64,000 nucleotides of DNA from assembly GCF_007559335.1 (NCBI RefSeq), contig NZ_VMBG01000001.1, forward strand, positions 1,922,001-1,986,000. The letters run 5' to 3'. A model generated the notes under the pieces. It was not told the DNA's origin, did not search any database, and saw only the letters and a list, made by a program, of their open reading frames with translations. The stretch's first letter is position 1; each line of letters opens with the position of its first letter. Shown piece by piece: positions 26,041 through 35,187 of this stretch. The position numbers and the translations under genes are program-made. Source of the DNA: Rariglobus hedericola (GTDB lineage Bacteria > Verrucomicrobiota > Verrucomicrobiia > Opitutales > Opitutaceae).

Positions 26041-27027
26041 TTATTTCGCTACCCTCGTCGAGGTCGCGCGCAGGCGCTCGACCTTGACCGCCTCGCTGGC
26101 ATGGGAGCGAAGATCCGCCGTATCCTCGGCTGTAAGTCCGCGAGGCACAAAACTCGCGGGCGCCGAATCCGCGTTAAACATCACCTGATACCAAACGACG
26201 GCACCCAGATATTTGCCCGCTATACTGGTGTGCTTGGCGTCCAGCAGAAGCTTGGGTTCGCCGGTCGCCGGCTTCGACCAACTCCAGCCCGCCCACAGAC
26301 TGCCCGACTCGTCGGGCAATTTCCCAACAGGCGGATTTTTGAAGTCAAAATTCGCATCCGCCACGAAGGTCCAGCGAGGGCTCTTGCGCGCCAGCTCCAT
26401 CGCGTCACCCGAGGGAATAATCCGAAACCCATTTTCCGCCGCGAGCTGGTGATAAGCCGCGCGCAGACCTTCATACATCTTCTGTTGAGTCATGTTTTCT
26501 TTGCCCTGAAAGAGAGGGTGATCATCGCGGTAAATCCAGGTCTCCTGAACAACGATCTCCGCCTGGGGCGCAAATTTGCAGATGGCCGCAATGATCTGGT
26601 CAACGGCGGGATGATAGGTCTCAGGCTTGTAGCTATCAAAACTCGCCTGCTGGATCGTCACGATTTCCCAAGCCTGCGCGGCCAGCGCTTCGGGCAGGCT
26701 TACGGTCTCCCGACCCGGCAGATTAAACACTGAACCATTTTTATAGAGACGCCCTTTCGGATCGGCAGGATTGGCCAGCGCGGCAGCAAGATACTCCGCG
26801 TGGCGCGCCAGCGTGCAATCGCCCGGATTCGCCCGACCGAGCACGAGTGTCTTGCCGCCTGCCTTCGCGAGATCGGGCAGATAAGAGAGCGGATAGTCGG
26901 CAAAGCTGTTGCCGATTGTCAGAAGCTTGAGCGATTCACGCTCGGCCGCCGACAGCGTCACAGCCGAGACAAACAGGGTGATCGCGAGCGCGAAAATCTG
27001 GCGAGAGCGGACTAAAGAGGAGATCAT
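26041..27027 (-). CDS. Secreted SGNH-like hydrolase, DUF4886 family
   Basis: 328 residues, signal peptide 1-27. LLTIGNSFAD holds the likely nucleophile Ser (GNSF block), WEIVTIQQAS matches the block with the conserved Gln, and DAKHTSIAGKYL supplies the Asp/His pair. DUF4886 proteins are SGNH/GDSL-type esterases often found near glycan-degrading genes; deacylation of polysaccharide is the plausible role. It is 9 nt downstream of the GH13 gene, in one operon. A paralog lies at 50613. Confidence 0.82.
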   Translation of the reverse strand: MISSLVRSRQIFALAITLFVSAVTLSAAERESLKLLTIGNSFADYPLSYLPDLAKAGGKTLVLGRANPGDCTLARHAEYLAAALANPADPKGRLYKNGSVFNLPGRETVSLPEALAAQAWEIVTIQQASFDSYKPETYHPAVDQIIAAICKFAPQAEIVVQETWIYRDDHPLFQGKENMTQQKMYEGLRAAYHQLAAENGFRIIPSGDAMELARKSPRWTFVADANFDFKNPPVGKLPDESGSLWAGWSWSKPATGEPKLLLDAKHTSIAGKYLGAVVWYQVMFNADSAPASFVPRGLTAEDTADLRSHASEAVKVERLRATSTRVAK

Positions 27028-27036
27028 AAATTTATC

Positions 27037-28695
27037 TTAGAAAATCACCGCTTCCCAAGGGCGCAGACACTCCCCATCGACGGCCCCGCAATTAGCAAAC
27101 AACGGCGTTCCCGCCGGCACCACCACCGGCCACGGCTGCGACGATCCGCCCCAGTTGAGCACCACGGTCACGGTCGGATGTTCACCCCATGCGCCTCGCC
27201 GGTAAGCGAGCACGTCGCCCGACTCGGTGATCGGCGTGAGTTCACCGTAAACGAGCGACTTCACTTTTTTGCGCAGAGCGAGCAGTGCCGCGTAACCGTG
27301 AAAGATCGAAGTCGCATCCGCCTCCGCGCCCGCCGCATGAAGCGGCCGATGCACATTCGCCAGGGTAATCCACGGTTTCCCTTCACTGAAACCCGCACCT
27401 GCCGTGGCGTCCCACGGCATCGGTGTGCGGCTGTTGTCCCGACTGTCGCGGCTCAACACAGCCAGCGCTTCGGCGGACGTTTTCCCCTCCGCGATCATCA
27501 TATGATAACGGTTCACCATCGAAATGTCCCGGTAGTCCTCGATGGAATCGAACACCACATCGGTCAGGCCCAGCTCCTCGCCTTGAAAAAGGAACGGCGT
27601 CGCCGGCAGCGTCAGCAACCAAGCAGCGAGCAAAGTCGCCGAGGCATAACGGTGGTTCACCGGATCGCCGAAACGGGAGATAATCCGCCGCGAATCGTGA
27701 TTGCCCAGTGTGACCGTGAGCCAGCTCTTCCCGCGCGTGACCCGGTAGAGTTTCATAAACTCCGTGAAGTGCTCGCGGCCCGATTTGCACCCATGGAAGT
27801 AAAAGTAGAAACAGCCGTTCAGTTCGCAACGGTCGTAAGCAGTGAAATCGAGCGTGTTGGTCGAATCGACCCACCACGTCTCGCCGACCGAGTAGAGATC
27901 TTTGCATTCGAACACCTCGCGGTTCATCTCGCGCAGGTAGTCGTGCAGCGGCGGCTGGTTGACGCCATGAGTGTCGAGTCCGATCAATTTGTCCGTGTTT
28001 CCCGGTGGGCGCGGCACGTCGGGATAACCCTCGGCCTTCGCCACCATGTTGATGACATCGAGACGGAAGCCGTCCGTGCCACGGGCGACCCACGTATTCA
28101 GCACATCATGACACGCCTTTCTTACCTCCGGGTTCTTCCAGTTGAGGTCAGGTTGCTTCCGCGAAAAACAATGCAGGTAGAACTGGCCGGTAAGTTCGTC
28201 CCACTCCCACGCCGGCCCCTCGAAGACGGATTTCCAGTTGTTGGGCAGAATGGGCTTTCCGTCGGAATCGAAGCCTTTCGCATCAACCCAGTGATACCAG
28301 TCCCGCTTTGGATTGGTGCGCGACGAGCGGCTTTCGATGAACCACGCGTGCTCGTCCGAAGAGTGATTGAGAACCTGATCCAGGATGAGTTTGAGTCCGC
28401 GCTCCTTCAGGCCCGCGGTGAGTTTCAGGAAGTCGTCCAGCGAACCGTATTCAGGGCCGATCGCCTCATAATCGGATACATCGTAACCGTTGTCGTCGTT
28501 GGGCGAGGCGTAGATCGGCGAAATCCACAGCGCATCCACGCCAAGGCGTTTGATGTAGTCGAGTTTGCCGGTGATGCCGGCGAGATCACCGACGCCGTCA
28601 CCGTTCGAGTCGGCGAAACTGCGCGGATAAATCTGATAAAAAACAGCTTCTTTCCACCAGGCGGCGGATTCCGGAACAGAGGACAACTGCGACAT
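27037..28695 (-). CDS. GH13 alpha-glucosidase, oligo-1,6-glucosidase-like
   Basis: 552 residues, no signal peptide, cytoplasmic. Conserved regions: QIYPRSFADSNGDGVGD at the N-terminus, catalytic nucleophile D213 (GFRLDVINM), acid/base E272 (SVGETWW) and D334 (LGNHDSRR). The Val after the nucleophile (DVIN) is the residue associated with alpha-1,6 specificity in oligo-1,6-glucosidases and is also found in trehalose-6-phosphate hydrolases. The length fits the GH13_31/29 group. It lies in a minus-strand block that also holds a GH37 enzyme, so alpha-glucosides may be handled here. Confidence 0.92.
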   Translation of the reverse strand: MSQLSSVPESAAWWKEAVFYQIYPRSFADSNGDGVGDLAGITGKLDYIKRLGVDALWISPIYASPNDDNGYDVSDYEAIGPEYGSLDDFLKLTAGLKERGLKLILDQVLNHSSDEHAWFIESRSSRTNPKRDWYHWVDAKGFDSDGKPILPNNWKSVFEGPAWEWDELTGQFYLHCFSRKQPDLNWKNPEVRKACHDVLNTWVARGTDGFRLDVINMVAKAEGYPDVPRPPGNTDKLIGLDTHGVNQPPLHDYLREMNREVFECKDLYSVGETWWVDSTNTLDFTAYDRCELNGCFYFYFHGCKSGREHFTEFMKLYRVTRGKSWLTVTLGNHDSRRIISRFGDPVNHRYASATLLAAWLLTLPATPFLFQGEELGLTDVVFDSIEDYRDISMVNRYHMMIAEGKTSAEALAVLSRDSRDNSRTPMPWDATAGAGFSEGKPWITLANVHRPLHAAGAEADATSIFHGYAALLALRKKVKSLVYGELTPITESGDVLAYRRGAWGEHPTVTVVLNWGGSSQPWPVVVPAGTPLFANCGAVDGECLRPWEAVIF

Positions 28696-28707
28696 GAATT
28701 TTAAAGA

Positions 28708-29457
28708 TTACGGCACGGGCGTTGCCGGCACGACGTCGATGAATTTGACCAAATCCAGTTCCCGCGTGAGCGGACGATCCGGAGTCGGTTTTTGATCGAA
28801 CAAGATGGCCGTGATGCGAGTTTTCGGTGGAGAGACCTGGGGCGCGCTCACACGCATCACCCAGCCCTCCGGCTCCTGGGTCGCCGCCTGAAACCAGAAC
28901 TGGCCGGTCGTGCCATAGGGCAATACACGGTCCTTGCCGGACAGGAGTTCAACAACGAGTTCCTTGATCACGATTTTGACCACGACATTTCGACGGGAAA
29001 AATTGAACAAACGAATCGTTTCAACCGGATGGCTTTCCCAGGAATCATCCACGATCTGCAGCGCCAGCTCGGCTGAATCAGGGCGCTCCGCCATAAATAG
29101 CAGGAACGGGCCGGTTCCGCCCAGGTTCACATCGGCAACGGTAACACGCCGCGGTTTGGCTTCGGAGTTCTCGGCTGGCTGCAAACGGTAGAAGACGATC
29201 CGCCCGCCCGCCGGCACTTCGTTAGGGATGGATAACCCGGAAGTCGCCGCCGTGACCTGCACAGCCTTGCCGCGCAAATCGTAAAACACATCCGGAACGT
29301 CCGCGCTGATCGCGAGGGTTCGAAATGTGGCGGGCGAAGGTTCAGGCTGTGCGTGAGCGTCCGGTGAAAAAAACGAGACAAGGCACAGCACAACCACAAA
29401 CGAAAGAGCGGAGCGGGCGCTGGAAATAGAATTCAAATATCGTTCGAGGAAAGCCAT
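28708..29457 (-). CDS. Secreted protein of unknown function, partner of the long pseudopilin
   Basis: 249 residues with a signal peptide (about 1-36, ending DAHAQ). The mature part is beta-rich (FRTLAISADVPDVFYDLRGKAVQVTAATSG; PAGGRIVFYRLQP; RVTVADVNLGGTGPFLLFM). No family recognised. Its start overlaps the 3' end of the 1181-residue pseudopilin-like gene by 25 nt, so the two are probably co-translated and may act together in a pilus-like assembly. It has no repeats and no Cys cluster. Confidence 0.7.
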   Translation of the reverse strand: MAFLERYLNSISSARSALSFVVVLCLVSFFSPDAHAQPEPSPATFRTLAISADVPDVFYDLRGKAVQVTAATSGLSIPNEVPAGGRIVFYRLQPAENSEAKPRRVTVADVNLGGTGPFLLFMAERPDSAELALQIVDDSWESHPVETIRLFNFSRRNVVVKIVIKELVVELLSGKDRVLPYGTTGQFWFQAATQEPEGWVMRVSAPQVSPPKTRITAILFDQKPTPDRPLTRELDLVKFIDVVPATPVP

Positions 29458-32400
29458 CGGAAGGAGATGATTTTGTAGCGTCGGCCGAATTTTTTATTGT
29501 CGGCATTCTGCAGCGAGGTCGGTGACGCGATCGCCGGATCACCCGCCGCAGAGCTGCTCGCGGCATCGTTCATATATTCAGGGAGGCGCTGGACGACGGC
29601 TTCACACCAAGCCCGGCCGGAAATCTCGGTGGTGACGGGGTTTTGCGCCTCACCATACGTGCGAATCGTAAACGTATCCGACCGGGCGCTGAGTCCGCCG
29701 CCAATCGCGGACAGGATGTCGGCTTGAGTGACAATCTGCGGAGCAAAGTTGGCTCGCGAGCCGTAAGGAGCGACTCGCGACACACCCCCTTGCATCAACT
29801 GAACATCAAAATCCGGATAGGAACTGTTGACCGGATCGATCGGATACAGGGGCGCATCGTTAAAAGGAGCGGTCGCCGCATTCACCGAGACAGAGGTATC
29901 GAGCGCAGCTTGGAGCACGCCTTTGATTCGCTCGTCAACCAGACTGGTCGGGGCAGCGTTGTCCACCAGACGACGGTTCACAAAATCAGCCAGCGAAACA
30001 AACGGACCGCGATTGCGAATCTCGGCGACGATGCTGGTCGCAAGTTGGGCGATCTGCGCTTCGTCGAGAGCCCGGTAACCTTGCCAGGGTGCACTGGCCG
30101 AATTGGCCGGAGTCGTCGGCTTGGCGAAACGAGGCAGCGCCGCTTGCAGCTTCGTCGAGGTCGCCGTGGACCCGCTCTCCGGAATGTAAGTGAGCTGGTT
30201 AATGCCGCCCAACACCGCTCGCCAGGCCTGCTCCGAAGTGGAGTTGATGTTGAAGCCGCCTTTAAGCAGCAGGTTCGCGGCCGCCTTGTCGGCATCGTGA
30301 AGATCGACTGCGGCAGCCGTGCCATATTTCACATGCCGGGGATTCGGGAGAAGATCGGAGACGGAGGTCGAAGCAACCACCGAGGCGTCCGCAGCCGTGC
30401 CGGTTCCGCGGTTCGGCACGGAGGATACGAAGTAGCGATCCCACAGAACCCGGTTCAGCAACCAGGAGACGTCGTAGTAGGAAGTCATCTGCGTATTGGG
30501 TGGATTATCCACACTTGAGGTCATCGTGTAGGGCACGAGAACCTGATCACGCCGGTTCACAAAATGAAAATCGGCCAGGCTGTTTCCTATCGGGTAAGCA
30601 GGATAGTTGCTGTGCAAAGAAAGATTGGCGTGCTGCAGCTGGCCGATGCCCAGCAAGGGCTGCGTATCGGGCCGGAAATCGAACAGCGTGGTATCCACGA
30701 TTGCCGTGCTCGAATTAAGCGACGTTCCGGTAGAGGCCCGCAGACCACCGGTGTCCAGATTTATGACCGGCCAGTTCTGAAATCCGCTGGATGATTGGAA
30801 ATTCAGGACGTTGTGTCCGCCGGGCGTGGCGATGTGAAGACCTGCGCGCGGGTTGGTTTGAGCGATCCAGCGCACATTGGGATAGTTGGCTGAGCCGTCG
30901 ACTTGATAGCCAAAACCCATCCGAAGCTCGCATACCAAGGCGGGCGTCGGATAGATCGCGCCGCCGATCAATGGATCAAAAAACGTAGACGCCAGTTGTC
31001 CGGCCGCGCCCCCCTGCCAGTAGGGTTCCGGATTAAGCCTCGCTGGGGAGAGTCCGCAGATAAACTGGTGCCACTGATAATTATTGCTCCCGTTATTATC
31101 TAAAAAATTGGCCGCACCCGACACGCCGACCGAAGCAACCTCGCCCAAATACGCGGCGATTCCGGAGCCTCCACCCATGCCGCTCGCCTGAAATGTTCCG
31201 GTCAAATCAGCGGAGGTAAACGAAGCCGATCCCGCCAGCACATAGCCCAAGGCATTAAATCCATTGGTAAGCGTGTTGCTTGGCTGGCCGGCAGTCGGAG
31301 GACTTGGAGTCGTGTAAGCATCTCCACCCGTAGGCAGTGTAAACACCAGACTGGCCCCCGGGGGAATACCGCCGGCCGGAAGCTGAACTTTGAAGCGAAT
31401 GTAGGTGGTGGTGCCTGTGGTCAGAAGATTTTTGGTGAAATTGATATCCTGTTTCGTGACGCCATCCACGGCGATACGGGCCAGTGTGCGCGGAGTGGGC
31501 GCAACCGAATCTCCGAAGCGACGTATGATGCCCACCTCGTAGGTATGCTGGGGGATCGTAGAGGTGTAAGGATTCCAAAGCACCACCATCGGGAAGACCG
31601 CCAGCCTGATCGGACTGTTTACTGCAACGCCCTGAGGAGCTACGAACTTCATACCCAGCGCAACATATGTCATCACCGGTGCGATCCCGATCCTCGTGGA
31701 AGTGGGCAGAACCATCTGCGAAGTCGGCAAGACCCCGGACGACGACATCGTTTGGGCAAACGACCGGAGCTGCCCCCAGCTCGGCACGCCAAAAGAGTCG
31801 GTGGACACGGTATTCTCCGGCGTGAACAAGTAATCACTGTTCAACGGACTCGCTGCGCCTGTGGCCAGCACGGCGGATAAATCCTTCTTCAATCCTCCTG
31901 CATAGGCGTCTGCCAGCACCGTGGTCGAAGACGCCGTGAGATCGTGGAAACGCACCTTCAATGCGACCGGTAGCGTGGTCGCCGCCGTCGGCGTGAGCAT
32001 CGAGAGTTGCTTGGGCGAAACCAGATTGGGCAACGTCGTCAAAGCGGGGTCGTAAGCGGTCGTGCCGATCAAATCGGTGGCGTTGGTGCCGCCGACTTGG
32101 TTTTGCCTGTCCATCAATTCAATCGCCGTGCGCTGCGCGGAGACAAACGCCTGCGGAGCCTGTGCGGCCGAGGCCATCGGGAGGTTGACGCGTGCCTTCG
32201 CGCCTTCATCACCCACCCACCATGCGTAACGACCGATGGGAGCCGCCGTGGTGAGACCCGGAACGGTGCCCGCCGCGGCGTTGATCGGCACCAATGGCGC
32301 GGCGACGTAATCGCTGGGCGCGGTGGCCGAATTGGCTCCCACCAGCAGCGCCTGCGTGTCCGCCGTCGCCGGCGTGGCGCTGGCCGTCGTGAGATCAACC

Positions 32401-32978
32401 GCGCTTGCCGGAGTGTAGGTGATCGACGACGGAGCGGCGACGATGTGCCCGTCGGCACCCACCGTCGCAGTCGAGGACGGATCGAAGACGGTGCCTTCGT
32501 TGCCGCTCACCAGCCAGTTGAGCAGCTTGGCCTGCGAACCTTTGGCATCGGCGTTGGCACCGGTGAGAGTCGCGGGAATTTGCGAGGGCTTCAGCGCATA
32601 GGTCGTATCCACCGGCGCACCGTTGCCATACGCCCCGAGCCAACGCCCATTCACATTTGTGGCGGCGTAGGTGTTCGTAACCACCCAAGCTGCGTTCATA
32701 TCCGCACGCGCCGTGGTGCGTTGATCGGGCCCGGTGAATTTCTGCAGCTGCCCCACCGCGATGTTGAGCGCCATCAGCGCATTCTGGCGCGCCTGCGAGA
32801 TCTGCTGGTTGTTGCTGGCAACCTGGGTTTCGACGCGCGTGAGCGAAGCCAGCGACACCAGCAGCAAAACCAGAAAGGCCAGCAGGGTAATGGTGATGAG
32901 TAAGGCGAAGCCCGACTCGCGATGCCGACGCGCGCCGTTCACTCCGCCGATCACTGGGGTGTGATGATCGGGAATCAT
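29433..32978 (-). CDS. Very long pseudopilin-like protein, Verru_Chthon cassette A type
   Basis: 1181 residues. Near the N-terminus, SGFALLITITLLAFLVLLLV is a prepilin-like hydrophobic helix, followed by TRVETQVASNNQQISQARQNALMALNIAVGQLQKFTGPDQRTTA, the hallmark segment of the Verru_Chthon cassette protein A family. The rest is a large beta-rich ectodomain with Ser/Thr/Pro-rich tracts, ending in a KFGRRYKIISFRWL segment. The family is known from Verrucomicrobia and is thought to form type II secretion or pilus-like structures; its function is not established. The operator-like palindrome at 33029-33042 ends 50 nt upstream of the ATG (32976-32978). Confidence 0.82.
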   Translation of the reverse strand: MIPDHHTPVIGGVNGARRHRESGFALLITITLLAFLVLLLVSLASLTRVETQVASNNQQISQARQNALMALNIAVGQLQKFTGPDQRTTARADMNAAWVVTNTYAATNVNGRWLGAYGNGAPVDTTYALKPSQIPATLTGANADAKGSQAKLLNWLVSGNEGTVFDPSSTATVGADGHIVAAPSSITYTPASAVDLTTASATPATADTQALLVGANSATAPSDYVAAPLVPINAAAGTVPGLTTAAPIGRYAWWVGDEGAKARVNLPMASAAQAPQAFVSAQRTAIELMDRQNQVGGTNATDLIGTTAYDPALTTLPNLVSPKQLSMLTPTAATTLPVALKVRFHDLTASSTTVLADAYAGGLKKDLSAVLATGAASPLNSDYLFTPENTVSTDSFGVPSWGQLRSFAQTMSSSGVLPTSQMVLPTSTRIGIAPVMTYVALGMKFVAPQGVAVNSPIRLAVFPMVVLWNPYTSTIPQHTYEVGIIRRFGDSVAPTPRTLARIAVDGVTKQDINFTKNLLTTGTTTYIRFKVQLPAGGIPPGASLVFTLPTGGDAYTTPSPPTAGQPSNTLTNGFNALGYVLAGSASFTSADLTGTFQASGMGGGSGIAAYLGEVASVGVSGAANFLDNNGSNNYQWHQFICGLSPARLNPEPYWQGGAAGQLASTFFDPLIGGAIYPTPALVCELRMGFGYQVDGSANYPNVRWIAQTNPRAGLHIATPGGHNVLNFQSSSGFQNWPVINLDTGGLRASTGTSLNSSTAIVDTTLFDFRPDTQPLLGIGQLQHANLSLHSNYPAYPIGNSLADFHFVNRRDQVLVPYTMTSSVDNPPNTQMTSYYDVSWLLNRVLWDRYFVSSVPNRGTGTAADASVVASTSVSDLLPNPRHVKYGTAAAVDLHDADKAAANLLLKGGFNINSTSEQAWRAVLGGINQLTYIPESGSTATSTKLQAALPRFAKPTTPANSASAPWQGYRALDEAQIAQLATSIVAEIRNRGPFVSLADFVNRRLVDNAAPTSLVDERIKGVLQAALDTSVSVNAATAPFNDAPLYPIDPVNSSYPDFDVQLMQGGVSRVAPYGSRANFAPQIVTQADILSAIGGGLSARSDTFTIRTYGEAQNPVTTEISGRAWCEAVVQRLPEYMNDAASSSAAGDPAIASPTSLQNADNKKFGRRYKIISFRWLSSNDI

Positions 32979-33028
32979 TCTTAATCTCCATCAAACAGCC
33001 TGTTTCCCGAGTAGCCACCTGCCAGGTT

Positions 33029-33042
33029 TTCAAACAGTTGAA
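33029..33042. promoter_or_regulatory. Candidate LacI operator upstream of the long pseudopilin gene
   Basis: TTCAA-ACAG-TTGAA, extendable by one base pair each side (TTTCAA...TTGAAA). It lies 50 nt from the ATG of the minus-strand gene at 32978. Same motif as at 14165, 36634, 39425, 42296 and 42352. Confidence 0.72.
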
Positions 33043-33098
33043 AGCGCATCAATTTCAACCGAACCAGCACCCGGCCACTCTCGGGTTTCCCGCCTTTC

Positions 33099-35105
33099 TC
33101 AGTATTTGTTCTTTTCCGAAATCATCGGGAAATCATCTGTTCGAAACGGCCCCGCCGGGAGGCCTCCACCATTGTAGAGATTGCACAGCGGGTTGTTCGA
33201 CCAGGCGTAGCGCACCGCAACGGGCTTCGGCACCTGGGCGCTGCGGACCACCACGGTGTCGCCGTCGATTCTGGCGTCGGCCCACTCCCACTTGCGGTCT
33301 TCGCCGCAGATCGCAAAACCTTCGAGTTCCCCACCGGGACTGTTGCGCACGAGTGGAGCCGCATTGGGCTCACTCGAAACCGGCTTCGCCACCAGACCGC
33401 CGTGCGTATGGGTAAAGCGCAGGCGGATCTTGTCCGCCTCGACGACCATCGCCGAATAAACCGGCCCCGAGTAAACAAGATCGCGACCATAGGTCTTCGC
33501 CAGCGCGATGCGGGCAAGACGGTCGCCCACTTCCATTTTGTTAGCCGGATGGATGTTCCACTCCTCGCCAATGTCGATCAGGATGGCTTGGCCCGTGTTG
33601 GGCAGTGACAGCGCCATCGACTGCGCCTCGCGCAACTCGGCCTGCCAGTCGTTGCCAGGCTTCTTAGGACGCGCCTGAAAGTTCGCGACCTGACAGTAGT
33701 AGAACGGGAAATCCCCCTGTCCCCACTTCGCACGCCAGTCTTTGATGAGCGCGGGAAACTCGGTGCGGTATTGATAGCCCCGGTTCCAGTTCCCCTCGCC
33801 CTGATACCAGATCGCACCGCGCATGCCGTAAGGAATCACGGGGCTGATCATGCCGTTGAACAGATAACTCGCCACGTTCTGCGGATCATACGGAGTGGCC
33901 GTCGGACGCGCAGGCAACGCGCTCAACGCCTCACCCTTCAACGGAGGCAGAGCCGTCTCGACCTTCGCGAGCCACTCACCTTTCAGCATGTAATGATTCC
34001 CTTGGAAACGTCCCTTCGCCGCAATTTCAGCGCCTTTAGCCGGATTAAAAATGCGCACGGCCAAAACACCGTCGCCCGCCATCACCAAATTTCCGCGTAT
34101 GCCGTAGCGATGCGCCACATCGGTCAGATCGCTGGTGCCGATTTTCCGTCCGTTCCAGTAGATCTCCGCGTAATCGCGAATGCCTTCGAGAAAGAGATCG
34201 ATGCCTTTTCCGAGGACGACGTCTGCAGACGGCACCGGGATCGTCTTGCGCAACCAAATCGCGCCGCCTTCGGGAATCCCCGCCGTGTCCAACGCGCCGG
34301 GCAACATCACCGGTTTCCAATCACTCGTATCAATGCCCGCTGCCGCGAAGACAGGGGCATCCGCGGCGCGGCGGTCTTCGCGACCGAACTTCGTCTGCCA
34401 CGCCTTGTGGTCGGCGACATAGGTGTCGAATGCCAGCCGCTCCGCCCGCGCGCGATTCGCGCCTTCGGTAATGCCAGGGTCGGACGCGAGCGCCTCGCGG
34501 CTCATCCACGTTTCGATGAACGTGCCGCCGATGCAGCTGGTCAGTAATCCCACCGGCGTCTGCAATGTCTTCTGCAGGTTCTTGCCGTAAAAATATCCCA
34601 CCGCACTAAAGGTTCCCGAGGTCTGAGGCCCCGCGATCACCCACTTGCCCTCGACGTCCTCAAGAGGCTCGGCGGACGTCGCTTTCTTCACGCGAAATTC
34701 GCGCAGCTGCGGATTCGTCGAGTTGGGCACTTCGGTCTTGGCGATCGGAAAAGCCGACAAGGGAAAATCCATATTGGACTGCCCGCCACACAACCAGACT
34801 TCGCCCACGAGGACATCACTCGCGACAAGGCGGTTGCGGCCCTGCACCACCAGTTCGCGAGGCTCCGCGCCCTCGGCCTTCAGATTGAGAAACACCCGCC
34901 AGCGTCCGTCAGCGCCCGTGGTGGTCGTCGCCTTGGCCTTGCCCAGCGTAACCGTCACGGACTCACCCGGCTCGGCCTTGCCCCACACCGGCACGCGCTC
35001 GGATTTCTGCAGCACGGCGCGGTCGGAGAACAGTGCAGGCAGTTTCACATCGGCGTGCAGAACGGAGGCAGCACACAACGAAAGGAAGAGAAAGGGGTAT
35101 TTCAT
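33099..35105 (-). CDS. Secreted sialate O-acetylesterase-like SGNH hydrolase
   Basis: 668 residues with a signal peptide (1-18). KLPALFSDRAVLQ opens the family-typical N-terminal domain; GEVWLCGGQSNMDFPL carries the nucleophile S110. A jelly-roll (GH2-like) insertion spans about 255-355 (WLRKTIPVPSADVVLGKGIDLFLEGI...), and 'GAIWYQGEGNWNRGYQYRTEFPALI' matches SASA block III. IGEEWNIHPANK supplies the Asp/His region, with His clear and Asp less certain. It probably removes acetyl groups from hexuronosyl or sialyl residues. It follows the GH37 gene in the minus-strand block, with a REP-like palindrome between them. Confidence 0.88.
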   Translation of the reverse strand: MKYPFLFLSLCAASVLHADVKLPALFSDRAVLQKSERVPVWGKAEPGESVTVTLGKAKATTTTGADGRWRVFLNLKAEGAEPRELVVQGRNRLVASDVLVGEVWLCGGQSNMDFPLSAFPIAKTEVPNSTNPQLREFRVKKATSAEPLEDVEGKWVIAGPQTSGTFSAVGYFYGKNLQKTLQTPVGLLTSCIGGTFIETWMSREALASDPGITEGANRARAERLAFDTYVADHKAWQTKFGREDRRAADAPVFAAAGIDTSDWKPVMLPGALDTAGIPEGGAIWLRKTIPVPSADVVLGKGIDLFLEGIRDYAEIYWNGRKIGTSDLTDVAHRYGIRGNLVMAGDGVLAVRIFNPAKGAEIAAKGRFQGNHYMLKGEWLAKVETALPPLKGEALSALPARPTATPYDPQNVASYLFNGMISPVIPYGMRGAIWYQGEGNWNRGYQYRTEFPALIKDWRAKWGQGDFPFYYCQVANFQARPKKPGNDWQAELREAQSMALSLPNTGQAILIDIGEEWNIHPANKMEVGDRLARIALAKTYGRDLVYSGPVYSAMVVEADKIRLRFTHTHGGLVAKPVSSEPNAAPLVRNSPGGELEGFAICGEDRKWEWADARIDGDTVVVRSAQVPKPVAVRYAWSNNPLCNLYNGGGLPAGPFRTDDFPMISEKNKY

Positions 35106-35148
35106 AAGATCAGAAAAATGTGAGGTGAGCCGGACGTGGAAAATAGGG

Positions 35149-35175
35149 AACGGGCGTGGTCAAACCACACCCGTT
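35149..35175. repeat. REP-like palindromic element
   Basis: AACGGGCGTGGT-CAA-ACCACACCCGTT, an 11-of-12 stem in the gap between the GH37 and sialate esterase genes. On the minus strand it reads GGGTGTGGTTTGACCACGCCCG, closely matching 24433-24454 on the plus strand. Confidence 0.65.
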
Positions 35176-35187
35176 CTGAGTTAGATT

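Noticed and set aside
27178-28704. Long plus-strand frame opposite the GH13 gene
   Set aside because: It is antisense to a gene with all catalytic residues of GH13 and shows no domain or signal peptide of its own.
32007-32903. Long open frame on the plus strand opposite the giant pseudopilin gene
   Set aside because: It is rich in Arg/Gly/His, has no recognisable domain, and lies entirely antisense to a gene with clear family motifs. High GC leaves many such frames open.
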